A stretch of 64,000 nucleotides of DNA from Diploptera punctata (Eukaryota; Arthropoda; Insecta; Blattodea; Blaberidae): NCBI GenBank assembly GCA_030220185.1, contig JASPKZ010007541.1, positions 565,501 through 629,500 of the forward strand, read 5' to 3'. The translations under genes were made by a program, and so were the position numbers. Shown here in pieces: positions 32,341 to 44,290 of the stretch (positions within the stretch are counted from its first letter, which is position 1; each line of letters opens with the position of its first letter). A model generated the notes under the pieces. It had not been told where the DNA came from. It saw only the letters and a program-made list of their open reading frames with translations, and made no database searches.

Positions 32341-34293
32341 GTAGATAGAGGAACAATTCCGAAAAAAAAATCTAGAAATTTGTTACGATCGGGCTTCGAG
32401 CTCGGGCCCGCTCGTCCAAGTCAACTATGCGACGTTAAACCGACCAATTAACGATTTAAAAAAAAGAGTTACTTTTATCTTCCGAACACCCTAATGAAAT
32501 AATTTTAAAAATTGAAATCAGTAACCTAACATAATGCAACAATAAAATTATTAAACCTTATAGGATACCAGAGCTATGGGTCAAATCTCTATTCACTTAA
32601 TAAACTTAAATATATTAAGTTAACGATGTACACGTATGGAGTTTCGTTCTCATCCCTTATGGGACTCAATATTCGTAAAAAAATGTTAAAACATTAAAAT
32701 AAGTACCTGATATATCAGTCGTCTTCAAGTAAATTAAACTTCCGTTTATGAAACTTCGTCAAGTTGTTAAAACTTTGAAGGCCTTTCAAAGAATCATATC
32801 CCATCTTCTGCACTACAATTGGTTCTGAAGAAGACTAATATATCAGGTACTAATTTTAATATATCAACATTTTTATTACATACCTTCAACACTGTTTTAC
32901 AATGAATTTTAGAAGTATTGATTGATATTTCTGTTAGAATTCTATTATGTATTGGCTTTCCTCTCCCCTTAATATAAAATATTAAATTTCACACCCCACA
33001 TTGTATACTTCTATAAATGTTAATATTTAGAATCATAGACAAAATCCGAGAAGACTGCAGATATTGAATGCGATTTTCCTGCTTTATGTTTGTATTTAAT
33101 TTTTGATCAAAGTTCTCAACGTATTCCAAGGCCTCATTTTATTTTTCTAAACAGATTTATTCCTACCAGATGAGATCGTTAGCGTCACTCCAAACCCAAA
33201 CGCTGAAAGGCCACTCCATACCAGCTGTCCATGACTGCTTATTAAATATATTCAGAGTTACCCTCCATATCTGATTGCTGTATCCTTGTTCGGCAACCTT
33301 CAATAGTGACTGGAACATTCATTACTTGACACTGACATCAGATCATTGGTTAACAGATTTTACCGGACGTTAAAGAAATGAAAAGTTAATAATTCACAAA
33401 ATATTGTGTGTACAATAATACTGTTTTCTATATAATCCTAATCAACCACTGGAGTTCTGTGTGTGGAGTTAATGGTTCGCGACCCATGTATGTCTATTTG
33501 AGAATGCCTTTCTGGCGTTTTTTTTATTTATAAATTCCCTAATAATATCAAACTTAGTTGCTTTTCACGTAAGTAAACATCGTGATACAAAATGTAGCCT
33601 TGATTTGGGCTCAATCATTTAAGAGCAAAATTCCTATTTTCCACGATTTTATAGATAGAAACTTCATGTTTGGTATGTATGTCGATGTGGATATAAATAA
33701 TGAAATGTCTAAGTTTAATTTACGTAGCGGCAATAGTTTGTAAATTATTCAGATTTTAGTTTTAACAAAAGACGCTTCATCAAAGTCAGTCTCCTTTGTC
33801 GTGTCTCAGGTAAAATTTAAAATATATATATATATATATATATTCAATAAGATGTATATAATAACATATTTAATTCAAAATTTTCATTACGTTTCTAGTG
33901 AGATGATAAAAAATAATATATTCGGCATTCATGTTTTTACATTTTTTGTATAGATTATAGCTTATTTTTATTTTGATAAATTCTTAATGTATAAACATTC
34001 TAACTACTTAATTGCATTAACTAATGTGTTCAGAATATTCTATAAACATTTCAGACCCATATTGTAAACTATTTTAGGAGAAAATATATTTTGAAAATAG
34101 AAAAACGCGCTTTGTATACAAATATGAAGCAAAAAATAATTTAGAAGTTTACATGCATGCCGAGGATTGTAATTTGAAAATATACATGAAAATCTGACCA
34201 GGTACAAGGAGAATTTAGAATGACAGAAACAAAATAAACTTGACAAACCAGTAAGCAATAAACTACAATATTACCATTGTACCTAAGCCCCTA
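32341..34293. other. Unrecognised stretch with one foldback and a (TA)n run
   Basis: Foldback at 32672-32882 (own entry); (TA)n at 33820-33842. Nothing else recognised. Confidence 0.5.
32672..32882. repeat. Foldback element, ~50-bp inverted arms
   Basis: Left arm aaaaatgttaaaacatta..agtacctgatatatcagtcgtcttca (about 32677-32730) pairs with right arm tgaagaagactaatatatcaggtact..caacattttt (about 32826-32878). Spacer about 95 bp. No clear target duplication. Confidence 0.75.
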
Positions 34294-35205
34294 TAATAAT
34301 AATAATGATTTATTTTAGCTGGCAGAGTTAAGGCCATAAGGCCTTCTCTTCCACTCAACCAGCGAATAGTAAAATTATACAAAAAATTACGTACATATTA
34401 CAATTTTAAGATTTTAAAATACAGACTAAACAAAATACAATGATGATGGATCTAATACTAGCTAATGCTAACAAAAACATAGAATATAATAAAATTAAAA
34501 TGATATAAAATAAAGTAAGTAGCTTCCTACATGATTATTAATAGAATGCTCTATATAGTTGTTATGTAGTTAATGTTTTCATTGTGTCGAACTTAAGATA
34601 TCAGTTAATTTGGATTTAAATAATGATAGCGATTGACAGTCCCTGACATGACTGGGAAGTGAGTTCCATGCTCTAGCCATAGATATTGTGTAAGATTCAG
34701 AGTACAGACAGGTCCTGTGTTGTGGTATCAAAAGTAAAGAAGAGTCTTGTGATCTTGTTCCTAAATTGTGATGAGCCGATAAATGTTGAAAACGTGTTGT
34801 TAAATAAGTTGGTAAATATGTGTGCAGAATTTGGAATAGTAAGGTATGTGAATGTAAAGTTCTTCTGTCATTTAGGCGTAGCCATGATAAGGCCTGAAAT
34901 GAAGGAGACACGTGGTCATAACGACGGAGATTGAATATAAATCGAATGCACGCATTATGAGCACGCTGTAGTCTGTCTGATAGATCAGTTGTAAGATTAG
35001 TCAGTAATATGTCGCAGTAGTCGAAGTGTGGCATTATAAGAGCCTGTACAAGTATTTGTTTTAATTTTGTAGGAAGGAAGTTTTTAAAACTATTTAGGGA
35101 GTGAAGAATTGAGAACACTTTCTTGCAGGTATTATTCACCTGGATTTTCCAGTCTAGGTGTTGGTCCATATAGATACCCAGATTTTTTACTACTGAGCTG
35201 TAGGG
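34294..35205 (-). mobile_element. L-D LINE 3' part
   Basis: (AAT)n tail, 3' UTR signature tagctggcagagttaaggcc, and a 196-codon open frame at 34579-35169 ('MPHFDYCDILLTNLTTDLSD', 'LQRAHNACIRFIFNLRRYDH', 'LSWLRLNDRRTLHSHTLLFQ', 'AWNSLPSHVRDC'). RT catalytic region absent (5'-truncated). Confidence 0.9.
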
Positions 35206-36193
35206 GATTTAAAAAGCGCAGCCATTTAAATATGACATCGTTATACTCTGTTCTAGGTGTCATAGTTTAATGGAACTTTGGCAATATGTAAAGAAAGGTG
35301 AATACTTGTTTTCTGCAAAAAACGCAAATTTTGATTTTTAACCAAAAATTGTCAATTTTCACCCATTTCCCCCTTAAATAAGAATATTTATTAATAGCTG
35401 TATATGAATCTTCCTTTAATGAAGTAGTCGACTGCTGTTGTTAACCAAAATTCTTTCATCGTTACCTAATAAAAGATGTACATACCTATTATCTAAGAAT
35501 CTTTGATACCATGTTGTAGGTCCACCTCGATCAATTTGAAGCTGAGGAAAGCAGTCATTCAAATAATCCCTTCGTGTTCCGTGAATTGATATGGAGCACA
35601 GTTATGTTGAAAAAAAATACAGATCCACAATTGCATTAATGATATAACTTTGAAACATTCTAGATACATATTTCGATTGATTTTTTCTATATATTTTCCA
35701 GTATATATTCCATTTTTGCTGTAAGATAAATCAACAACAACGATGATACACTAAAGATGACAATATGAAAACTTTAAAAGTTCCACTATCATTTGACGTC
35801 GATTTAATGATCGTATTTGTATTATTCAGTTATCAAAGTTTCGTATTGATAATGTTGGTAATTCCGTACTGGTATTTCATTTAACGATGCTCTTTAGCAA
35901 CTTAGATCATTAGTGTCGCAATTAAAACAATGATCGTAAAATATGGGACATGGTTTATTCAGGGGATTTTAATTTGAGTTTTTAATTTAATTAGATAATC
36001 GTCTACAAACTACATACCTGAAACGGTGACGCAAGACTCTATAATGAAGAAGAAGAATCCTAGAAAGTTTTATGTAATTTTAATATTCATTTAACTTACC
36101 TTTTTTATACCATGAAGTTAAATCGTGCTCTATTGAATTTATTTAGACATTGGTATATTTACAGAAATGTAAAAACAAAAAATAATAAAATAA
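35206..36193. other. Mostly unrecognised; DDE relic at 35475-35640
   Basis: On the minus strand around 35475-35640 a broken frame reads 'RRDYLNDCFPQLQIDRGGPT', like the stretch between the second and third Asp of Tc1/mariner-superfamily transposases. The Asp motifs themselves are not clear. Confidence 0.4.
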
Positions 36194-36492
36194 ACTGCTC
36201 CCACTACTGGCCTTATGGGACCATTTTGAATATTAGAAGAATAAGACTCCCACTTTCTACGGAATCATCAAAATATGTCTACTGGGTTATCAACTTATTT
36301 GACCACCGCATTTATCGCAAGAACATAAATCGGGTACTCATTTCCGTTAGAAGCTGATCCAAACCAAGGATCGTGGTGGCGCCAGATGATTGTCAGTTCA
36401 AAAATATTATGACCAGATTTGGAATCCATCCGGGAACGTCGCTTACAAAACGGAAGCGAATTGCCTTAACCAACTACGCTGCGGCGTTCCCA
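36194..36492 (-). mobile_element. SINE-C, diverged
   Basis: Minus-strand layout of SINE-C with about 25% change (ctgctcccactactggcctt; cgcaagaacataaatcgggt; ccttaaccaactacgctgcg). Head still visible at the right end. Confidence 0.8.
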
Positions 36493-36609
36493 AAATTTAT
36501 TGAAATAAAAAATTATTGGAGGCAAATAATTGACACGTTCCGCTCTCAGCTGCACACGGTACCACAGGTCGTCTTTCTAAAGTCGTTTCGGTCTTCCTAA
36601 ATTTCTTCA

Positions 36610-37761
36610 CCTAATATATAAAAATCAATGTTTGTTAGTTTGTTTGTTCGTATTCTATGCGCGGCCATACCGTTGATCTGATTTTTATACGGTTTCTTGC
36701 AAAATGTTCAGGAGATTCCCGGGATGAACATAGGCTATAAGAGAGTTGTGATATTCAACTCCTTCACCCTAAAAAATCACCCGTTGTAGTGAAAAACGTG
36801 AAATAAAGTCCCTATTTTGACGCTTAAATGGCGTACGCTGCCTGAACCATAACAAATACACAACAATAATGTACACAGAATTGAATATCTCACAAAAGTC
36901 TACAAAAAAGTCCCCGACAGCATATGTTTATCTTTTACGGATAACTCACAATAACCATGTTTGTCTTTCATTGATATCAAGAAGATCGGGATAAGTAGAT
37001 ACCTGGGCAAGCGTGCTTTACCATATGTTTTCCGATTGAGATGGGGCTTTTTGAAACATGGTCAGGGGATTCCGGGGATGAACATAGGCTACAAGAGAGT
37101 TGTAATACTCAACCCCTTCACCCCTAAAAATCACCCTTTGTAGTAAAATTGTGAAATAAAGTCCATATTTTGACGTTTAAATGGCTTACGCTACCTAAAC
37201 CATAACAATACATCAAATTAATGTACACAGAGTCCGATTCCGATTGAGGGTCTTTCCACTTTTCAGCGGTTGCCCTTTTACCAGCCGGCTGCTGGCCCTT
37301 CACATCCACATGTGTCAATCACAGAGGTAGATGATCACAGCCAGTGTAGGGGTGACATGTGGTTAGCATGTCTAGTCCCCCAGCCGTTATAGCTGGTTCC
37401 GCAACCTGGAGCCGCTACTTATTGTAGCTACCCAATTGTCTCACGATGCTGGGTGGGCACCGGTCCCATACTGGCCGAAATACCATGAGAAAATTTCTTC
37501 CCCCATGGAGACTCGAACCAGCGCAAGTCCCGTAGCTCTGGGCCAAGGCTTCCTACCTTAACCGCTCGGCTACGGCGCGGGACTACACAGAGTCGACATC
37601 TCAAAAAGAAAAAAAAATGAGATGTACACAGAGTCGACATCTGAAAAAAAAAATTCAAACAATCTGCCAAAGCATATGTTTATATTCTACGGATAACTCA
37701 CAATAACCATTTTTGTCTTTAATTGATGACAAGAAGATCGGGATAAGCATATTTCCGGGCA
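36610..37761 (+). repeat. ~354-bp tandem array, split by SINE-A
   Basis: Units share gggatgaacataggctayaa (36720 and 37074) and acggataactcacaataacc (36937 and 37686). The SINE-A at 37235-37583 interrupts the array. The right part (37595-37761) is a partial third unit. Sequence style (gtttgttcgtattc.., ttaggctacttt-like) recalls non-autonomous Helitron-like satellites of insects, and the right flank ends tattagctag. That class call is inference. Confidence 0.75.
37235..37583 (-). mobile_element. SINE-A, full-length, 11-bp target duplication
   Basis: Minus strand; tacacagagtc at 37224-37234 and 37584-37594. Head complement ccgctcggctacggcgcggg. Confidence 0.95.
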
Positions 37762-37854
37762 AGTATAACCGCGCACGGCTGGTGGTCAAAACACATTAAC
37801 ATTTATTTAGGAGTAGCAGCGCACGCCAGGTATTAGCTAGCTTATTATAAACGT

Positions 37855-37980
37855 GAAGGCCGAAGAAATGTAGCAAGATCGAAACGACGTTAAATGGACG
37901 ACCCCTATAGTAGCATATTTTGCCGCAGAATAGGTACGGGACAATAAGCCCACACCTTGAAGATGATGATGACAAATAAT
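37855..37980 (+). mobile_element. Possible L-B-type LINE 3' scrap
   Basis: Ends in a short (GAT)n run after gtacgggacaataagcccac, in the manner of L-B tails. Weak. Confidence 0.3.
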
Positions 37981-38126
37981 CTTCATCACAAGCAAAATTT
38001 CTTCTCCTTTTTTTTTAATATTATCAACGATTATTTGTAAGATCATTTGTTAAATCATTTAAAATGTCATAATTTTTATCTCTGGTTAATATTGTTTTGA
38101 ACTCAATCACAGTTAATAACTGTTTC

Positions 38127-38345
38127 ATTATCATCATCTTCATCCAAACAAGTGTAAGGGCCAAAGCGTGGTACTGTTTCAATGAAGCATTCTCGGTCAA
38201 TCTCTTTCTAGGACGTCCCTAAGATATATTTCCCTTAGGTTGGTACTGAGCATGACTTTAAGAAGTCTGTCACGATTAATTCGTTGCACATGAGATTTTC
38301 ACTGAAACTAATATTTATTTATAAACTGTGATATTGGTTGTAATT
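38127..38345 (-). mobile_element. Degenerate L-B-type LINE 3' end
   Basis: Minus-strand translation ends 'VPRFGPYTCLDEDDDNE', parallel to 'YRPMTCLDNEEDI' of the 41765 copy, with the triplet tail at the left. Stops throughout. Confidence 0.55.
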
Positions 38346-38599
38346 GCATGAATGATATATTTTGACTTCTTTTGAAATCTATTTTATAAATAATACAATT
38401 ACATTTTTTATACTGTTATAACTTCATTTCTGCCGATTCTGTTTTTTTGTTGCATTAAATTTCATCTCTCAGTTTCATACCAAGTGTGTTCTAATTGTCA
38501 TAGCAGAATAATAGTTCATATTTTATTTTTCTCAGCCTTGTTTCTAAGATAGATAAAGCTTAATTTTAGAACTGGTTATTTTTATTTATTTTGAAATTA

Positions 38600-39110
38600 T
38601 TTATTTATTTTCATTCATTTATTTAGCTTGGTGTAGTTAAGACCATGTGGCCTTCTCTTCCACTCACTAGGACAAACATATATTACATCAGAATATAAGA
38701 ATCACAATTAACTGTAATATTAAATACTAAATGAATATTTGATCAGTAAGATAATATCTATTATATTACGATCTATAATACAGCCAGTTAATGAAAGTTA
38801 AGATTAAGACTAAAACTAACAATAAAATGTATTCAAGCAAGATGAATTATATTCTTGGTTGACTGTTCCTGTCTAATGTATATATAAATAAGAAAGAAAA
38901 ATGAGATATAGAAAACTAATTTTACGATTGTACAATATTTAAACAAATGAAAATATTTGTTAATCTTAATATTATTTTCATAAATGATTTAATTTATTAA
39001 TTGTTAACAGAAAGCTATCAGTGAGGTGTACAAGTTAGTTTGTTATTAGATAATTCTTTAGTTTGTTTTTGAACGATGTTATATATAGTTTGATTGTCTC
39101 TGACATAGGA
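38600..39110 (-). mobile_element. L-D LINE 3' UTR fragment
   Basis: Nearly collinear with the 3' UTR of the 31186 copy (catgtggccttctcttccac; cagccagttaatgaaagtta; tcagtgaggtgtacaagtta). It stops at the start of the coding part. Confidence 0.85.
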
Positions 39111-39906
39111 TCCCGGAATATTGTTTGCAACTCAAGAAATGGTTTTAAAAATATATCGGAAATGAATACTGTATAATGTATAAACAGTATATTTTTCCTG
39201 CGCGTAAAATGAAGATATAAAATAGCTTGTCTCAGAATAGTAAAGTCACAAAGATATTATCTTCCCTACATACAAATTTAATATAAGTAAAATTTGCACA
39301 AGTGCCGGGAAATACAGGAGTAAACGTGTTACAATTTTTTACAATACAAACTTTGCAATATTATTGCATGATATTATATATTGCTTTCCTTGGGAATGAT
39401 GGATTTGTATTGCTGTTTAAATGCAATTTACACGTTACCCAAACTTTTAAACCGTAACTTGTAAAGTTTGAGTCATTCACAACTTTGTATCCGACACCAA
39501 CTTTCTCCAGAATTTAAACTCTCTCTGCTTGTCTCGTACCGTTTTGTGCCTATATCAGATTGTTACATTCACACTATACTGTACGTGACAACTGCATGAT
39601 ACAGATAATTCCATTTTACAAAGTTTTGATTTCATAAAATATTTTTCTTATTACCAAATTCTGAAATATGCGAAGAATTCCTTAGAAGCTTTCCTGTATA
39701 ATTTCCATATTTACAGTAAAAAAAAACTTTGGAGCAAACTTTATTGAGTTCCAATTAGAATTTTTATAAGCTACCTACCTTGTCTGAAAAAAAAAAATTC
39801 CCTCTTAACTACGCTAATACAACTTACTTATCGCAGAAAAATCCTAGAAATGACTATATTTCGTATCAATAATTATTTTTAAGTTGCTTATCCTTTAAAC
39901 TGGAGG
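39111..39906. other. Intronic sequence, no feature recognised
   Basis: Nothing recognised. Confidence 0.5.
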
Positions 39907-40190
39907 TATGCCGTAGCATACTGGTTAAGGCTTTACGGTACAAACCAGAAGGTCGAGGGTTCACGTCCTGTGGGGTCAGGATTTTTATAAAACTCAAACC
40001 GTCTGGTGGCATCATGGCCTCTAACGGAAATGAGTACCAGAAGCTTGTTCTGAGAGTAAAGACGGCCGTCACGCAGGGCTAACAATCCTGTTGACATCAA
40101 GTACCAATTGTATAGAAAAAGTGGGAGCTTTAAACTTCTACTACCCCGAGGGTCTCCTATGGCCTGTAGTGGAATAACGTTACCTTTATA
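39907..40190 (+). mobile_element. SINE-C, plus strand
   Basis: Head tatgccgtagcatactggtt and box B gggttcacgtcctgtggggt. Body diverged about 10-15% from the 62026 copy. Confidence 0.9.
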
Positions 40191-40248
40191 TTTATTTAAA
40201 CTAAAGAAAAGAATCGACCTCCGAACTTCTCATTGGTTCTTTAACTTT

Positions 40249-40313
40249 AATAATAATAATAATAATATAATAATAATAATAATAATAATATAATAATAAT
40301 AATAATAATAATA
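40249..40313. repeat. (AAT)n microsatellite (L-D tail)
   Basis: Imperfect AAT triplets directly joined to the L-D 3' end on the minus strand. Confidence 0.9.
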
Positions 40314-40700
40314 CATTATTTTTCTGGCAGAGTTGAGGTCGTAAGGCCTTCTCTTCCACTCAACTCACACAAATTAGAAGTATATATTTGACAATATAGA
40401 TTATGTATACACTATACTAATTATAAAGAATTAAAACTATATTCAATGTTGCAATGGAAATTTCAAGTACAAACAACATTTTATACGATGATAATAATAA
40501 AGATGATAATAATACTTATGATAATAATAATAATAATAATAATAATAATTTATTATTATTATTATTAATATTTATTATTATTATAGTATAAATATGATAA
40601 ATTATACGAGAAAGGGTGGACCTACACTTCCAACCACATTGGATTGGATTGGATTGGATTGGATTTAGAAACGCCAATTAATATGTACCTTACACTGAGC
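40314..40700 (-). mobile_element. L-D LINE 3' UTR fragment with internal microsatellites
   Basis: 3' UTR signature at 40320 (tctggcagagttgaggtcgt), then sequence matching the complement of 44640-44830, including aatatgataaattatacgag and cgccaattaatatgtacctt. A perfect-looking (AAT)n(ATT)n palindromic tract lies at 40485-40590. A 53-bp insert sits at 40614-40666. Confidence 0.8.
40614..40666 (+). mobile_element. 53-bp insert with (ATTGG)n tail
   Basis: Flanked by agaaa at 40609-40613 and 40667-40671. The paralogous L-D at about 44660-44680 lacks it. It ends in about five ATTGG units. Probably the 3' end of a very short, 5'-truncated retroposon of unknown family. Confidence 0.55.
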
Positions 40701-41119
40701 ATGACAAAGCCAATTGTTATGACGATCATTGCAATATCAATGAGTTCGGGAGCCAATGAAATCACCGGGGTCGTGTAAATTTAATTTCTCATGTCTGTTA
40801 TTTAAATGAGGCGGACCACAGTGAACATGAAATCAGGCATAACTGTTATTATTAGATATAATGTGTAATTCTACATACATTTAAGTGATTTCTACTAGTC
40901 CGTTTTCTTGTGATTTACTAAAAATATTGAGTAAATTTAATCAATTGATGTATCCTATAAGATACATTGCCAATTTAAGGGTTAATGGCAGTAAAAGACT
41001 CTGGAAGATAATGAGCTAAATCACAGAACACTTTCGAGAAAAAGCTATTTTAATGTTTATAAAATACTATAAATCAAGATATTGTGATACCTCTACTAGT
41101 AATGTGTTATATAATACTT
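40701..41119. other. Intronic sequence, no feature recognised
   Basis: Nothing recognised. Confidence 0.5.
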
Positions 41120-41397
41120 TATACACACAGGCTGCACAAGATTGGATGGATAAAGAATGAAGATATAAAAACAGAGTTAAATATATATCCATTGAATGAG
41201 AAAATCAGACAATATAGAGAGAAATGGTTTATACATGTAGAAAGAATGAATGTAACAAGATTACCAAGAGCAGCATTCAACTACAAGCCAAGAAGTTCTA
41301 GGAATATAGGAAGGCCAGTGAAAAGATGGACAGAACAACTGTGAGGCGGAACAGGTAATTTTTGCCTAGCCCGTGAAGTGAAGAAGAAGAAGATTTC
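41120..41397 (+). mobile_element. L-B LINE 3' fragment
   Basis: Encodes '(I)GWIKNEDIKTELNIYPLNEK', 'WFIHVERMNVTRLPR', 'NIGRPVKRWTEQL', stop, then a (GAA)n tail at 41379-41392. The downstream gcggaacaggtaattttt repeats at other L-B ends. Confidence 0.8.
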
Positions 41398-41561
41398 ACG
41401 TAAGATCTTTTATTCTAATTATTACTTTAAATCAAGTTTATTATTATACAACATAAACATGTAAAAAAATAAACCCCTTTTTTCAAAGTTAGAAGTCACT
41501 ATACAGAATGGATAGAGAAAAGCTAATTTTGTAGCAATGGCTGTAACAAGAGTAACACGAT

Positions 41562-42522
41562 TCTTAATTTTAATTATCATAAGTAATGTCACGAGTGATT
41601 TCTAAATTATCGATAAATTGACGAGTCACGAAGTAATGAGTGAATTTATTCTGAGTATTTGGAAATCAAGAGTGGCATTTGTTAGGACTGTTTAACGAAT
41701 ACAATTAAGCTGTTTACTAAAAAATCATCATTTAAATATAGTTACCGACATTTTAAAATATTTGTACCAAATGAAATCACAAACGCAAGATGATATTTTG
41801 AAGGTACTATGTTTAGAACCTCATTGAATACCAGAACAATTGCATGAATAGTTTGCGTCGAATGAGTTCAGATAGAGTTCCTAAAGCCATTCTTCGTTAT
41901 TGTCCAACAGGAAAGAGATCTCTGGGCCGTCCAAGGAGACGCTGGATACAAAATTCCTGAGTGAAATCGTAACAGGCCTATAGGCCTATGACTTGTTTGG
42001 ATAATGAAGAAGATATATTTAATGTAAACGGCAATATCTGAAAACAAATCAGAAATGAGTGGTCATGTATAATTTGTTTATTGACTGCAACTTGATCATA
42101 TTATTTATTGTCAGATAGGATCGCACCCTAGTGGAGGAAAAGTGAAACACATCAAAATGTAGATCCTATATTATAACCGACATTATAGGTTATTAATTAA
42201 TTGTTTTAGTAAACAACTCAGTAAAACCATTATTTATAAACAGAATGAACGCACAATCATCAAATGTGTAGTTCGAAGGAATCTGTTCATTATATTCTAT
42301 ATTCAATGTATTTGTTGGAGAGTCAGTCACTGTAAAATAATGCTCTGACCTGTTCTGAATATTAAAAAGGAGGAGCTTTCTTTATCACAAAAGCAGTAGC
42401 TGGTAAAGAGAATTTGATAAAGAGCGAGGTTAAACACGACTGTCATTGGTTGTAAAACAAAATTCATTGAAACGTTATAGGTAATTGGCTCCCATTTGGG
42501 GAATGAGTTAAATAGTAATTTA
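41562..42522 (+). repeat. Dispersed repeat E, copy 2, split by L-B
   Basis: Collinear with copy 1 (cataagtaatgtcacgagtg to tcccatttggggaatgagtt). An L-B fragment occupies 41765-42008. Confidence 0.8.
41765..42008 (+). mobile_element. L-B-type LINE 3' end inside repeat E
   Basis: Encodes 'SDRVPKAILRYCPTGKRSLG' and 'RPRRRWIQNS', stop, and ends aatgaagaaga. Copies 1 and 4 of repeat E are uninterrupted at this point (aaatatttatatatttaatg at 12890). Confidence 0.75.
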
Positions 42523-42540
42523 TAACTGAATGTGCTATGA

Positions 42541-42632
42541 ACGTAAGTAGATATTTTTTTGTATTTAATATTTTTCGCTGATAGATCGGAAGAGAAGACC
42601 TTATGACCTTAACACTGCCGGTTTAATTAAAA

Positions 42633-42680
<48 letters not shown>
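42541..42680 (+). mobile_element. L-D LINE 3' terminus with (ATT)n tail
   Basis: agaagaccttatgaccttaa..ctgccggtttaattaaaac matches the L-D terminus at 44870-44910. (ATT)n at 42633-42680. Confidence 0.75.
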
Positions 42681-43424
42681 CACTTACTTACTCTTCCTTA
42701 CTCACTGGCACTATCGAACCCGTAGGTTCATGGCCACTCAGACATAAGCTCTTCATACATCCCTATCCTGAGCTAATTATTTCCAATCATTCCCTGTATA
42801 ATCTACTTCCCTCAAATCATAGTTAATGTTATTCTCCCACCTCATTCTTGGTCTACCAACTGGACGTTTTCCCTCTGGCTTTCCTACAAGAAGCTTCCAT
42901 GCACGTCTTTCATTCCCCATTCGTGCAACATGTCCTGCCCATCGCAGTCTACGAGACTTAACTGTTCTTATTATATCTGGCCTCCTATAAAGACCATGTA
43001 GTTCATTGTTGTGTAGTCTTCTCCATTCACATGTCTGTTCATCTCTCTTTGGTCCAAAAATCTTCCTAAGTACTTTATTCTCAAATACTTGTAATCTCCT
43101 TTCCTCCCTTAAAGTAAGAGTCCATGTTTCGCACCCATATAATATAACTGGTAGAATAATAGTTTTATATATTTTCAGTTTAATGTTTTTTGAAAGGAGT
43201 TGGGACATCAAGAGTCTCTGCAATGCATAATAGCACGCATTTCCAGAATTGAGCCTATGTTTAATTTCTTTGTGCATCTCATTCCTATTTGTGATTACTG
43301 TTCCTAGGTATTTGAATTCAGCCACTTCCTCCAAATTTCCCTCATTTGTCATTAGCTGTCCATTTCCATTATATAATGAATTTCTACGTGTGACCATATA
43401 TTTAGTTTTATTGATATTTACTTA
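42681..43424 (-). mobile_element. L-A LINE 3' fragment
   Basis: ACTT-type tail, then a 206-codon open frame at 42777-43397, from 'MVTRRNSLYNGNGQLMTNEG' to 'GNDWK'. It is about 95% identical to the 6066 copy by eye. A stop interrupts the end relative to that copy. RT catalytic motifs absent. It landed in the (ATT)n tail of an L-D. Confidence 0.9.
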
Positions 43425-43438
43425 TTAGTATTATTATT

Positions 43439-43534
43439 ATATTGAATATCTGATGATGATGATGATAATAATAATAATAATAATAATAATTATTATTATT
43501 ATCATCATCATCATCATCATCAGATATTCAATAT
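43439..43534. repeat. Perfect palindrome of triplet repeats
   Basis: atattgaatatctgatgatg.. reads into ATA triplets and returns as ..catcatcagatattcaatat. Arms about 48 bp with almost no loop. It sits 15 bp from the truncated 5' end of L-A. Confidence 0.85.
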
Positions 43535-43642
43535 GTTCATTGATATATTAATTAAATCTATTAATATTCTGATATTAATTATTTTGTTGGTTATTCGCAT
43601 CCTAATTCAAATCAAGCCATGAAATGGCTAAACTATTTGGAG

Positions 43643-43735
43643 TTTTTTTCGGGGTTTTTCCTCACCTGTAAGACAAATGTCAGGAAACTCTAAGGCCCAA
43701 ACGGTTTCCTAGCATCATCTGGCCATCAATATCCT
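43643..43735 (+). mobile_element. SINE-D internal fragment
   Basis: ttcctcacctgtaagacaaa..aaggcccaaacggtttcc matches the SINE-D body; no head. Confidence 0.75.
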
Positions 43736-43754
43736 ATTCACTTCATTAGAATAT

Positions 43755-43858
43755 GTTTAGAATTATGATCTCTCCTGGCGCATCATTACTATCATCATCA
43801 ACCATCATATCATTGGGGCAGCGTAACCCTACCTTCCAGGAGCCCCAACTTCAGAATA
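43755..43858 (+). mobile_element. SINE-B 3' fragment
   Basis: gatctctcctggcgcatcat..caaccatcatatcattgggg..gccccaacttcagaa matches SINE-B. It lies only 20 bp after a SINE-D fragment. Confidence 0.75.
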
Positions 43859-44193
43859 TAAACATAAGCATAATAAAATATTCTCAATTGTTGTGTATTT
43901 ATAATCCTTTAGTCTGTCATGTTGAGATTATACAACATTTCCGATGGAAGAAAGCGTTAATCCAATAACATTATGTTATTTAAATAATTTCAGGCGAACT
44001 ATTTCCTCTATAAAATGAACAATCACTATAGACTAGATCACCACTACTCTCTGACATTCAAAATAAATTTTTTATGTAACTATAATAAGATGCTACTATT
44101 ATTATCAACTACAATTTTCTGTCGTAAATAAAAAAAAATCAACTAAATGTCTGCTGGAATAAAATTAGAAGATTTTAATTGCAGCAGTCTTAT
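43859..44193. other. Intronic sequence, no feature recognised
   Basis: Nothing recognised. Confidence 0.5.
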
Positions 44194-44290
44194 TTAAAGT
44201 GACTATTTAACTCGTGCCCCAAATGGGAGTTAATGACCAATCACGTTTCAATCTTTTTTACAACCAATGACAATCGTGTTTGATCTCACT

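Noticed and set aside
36610..37761. Firm Helitron call
   Set aside because: The right flank has CTAG and the unit style is suggestive, but I could not find a convincing 3' hairpin or an A/T insertion site.
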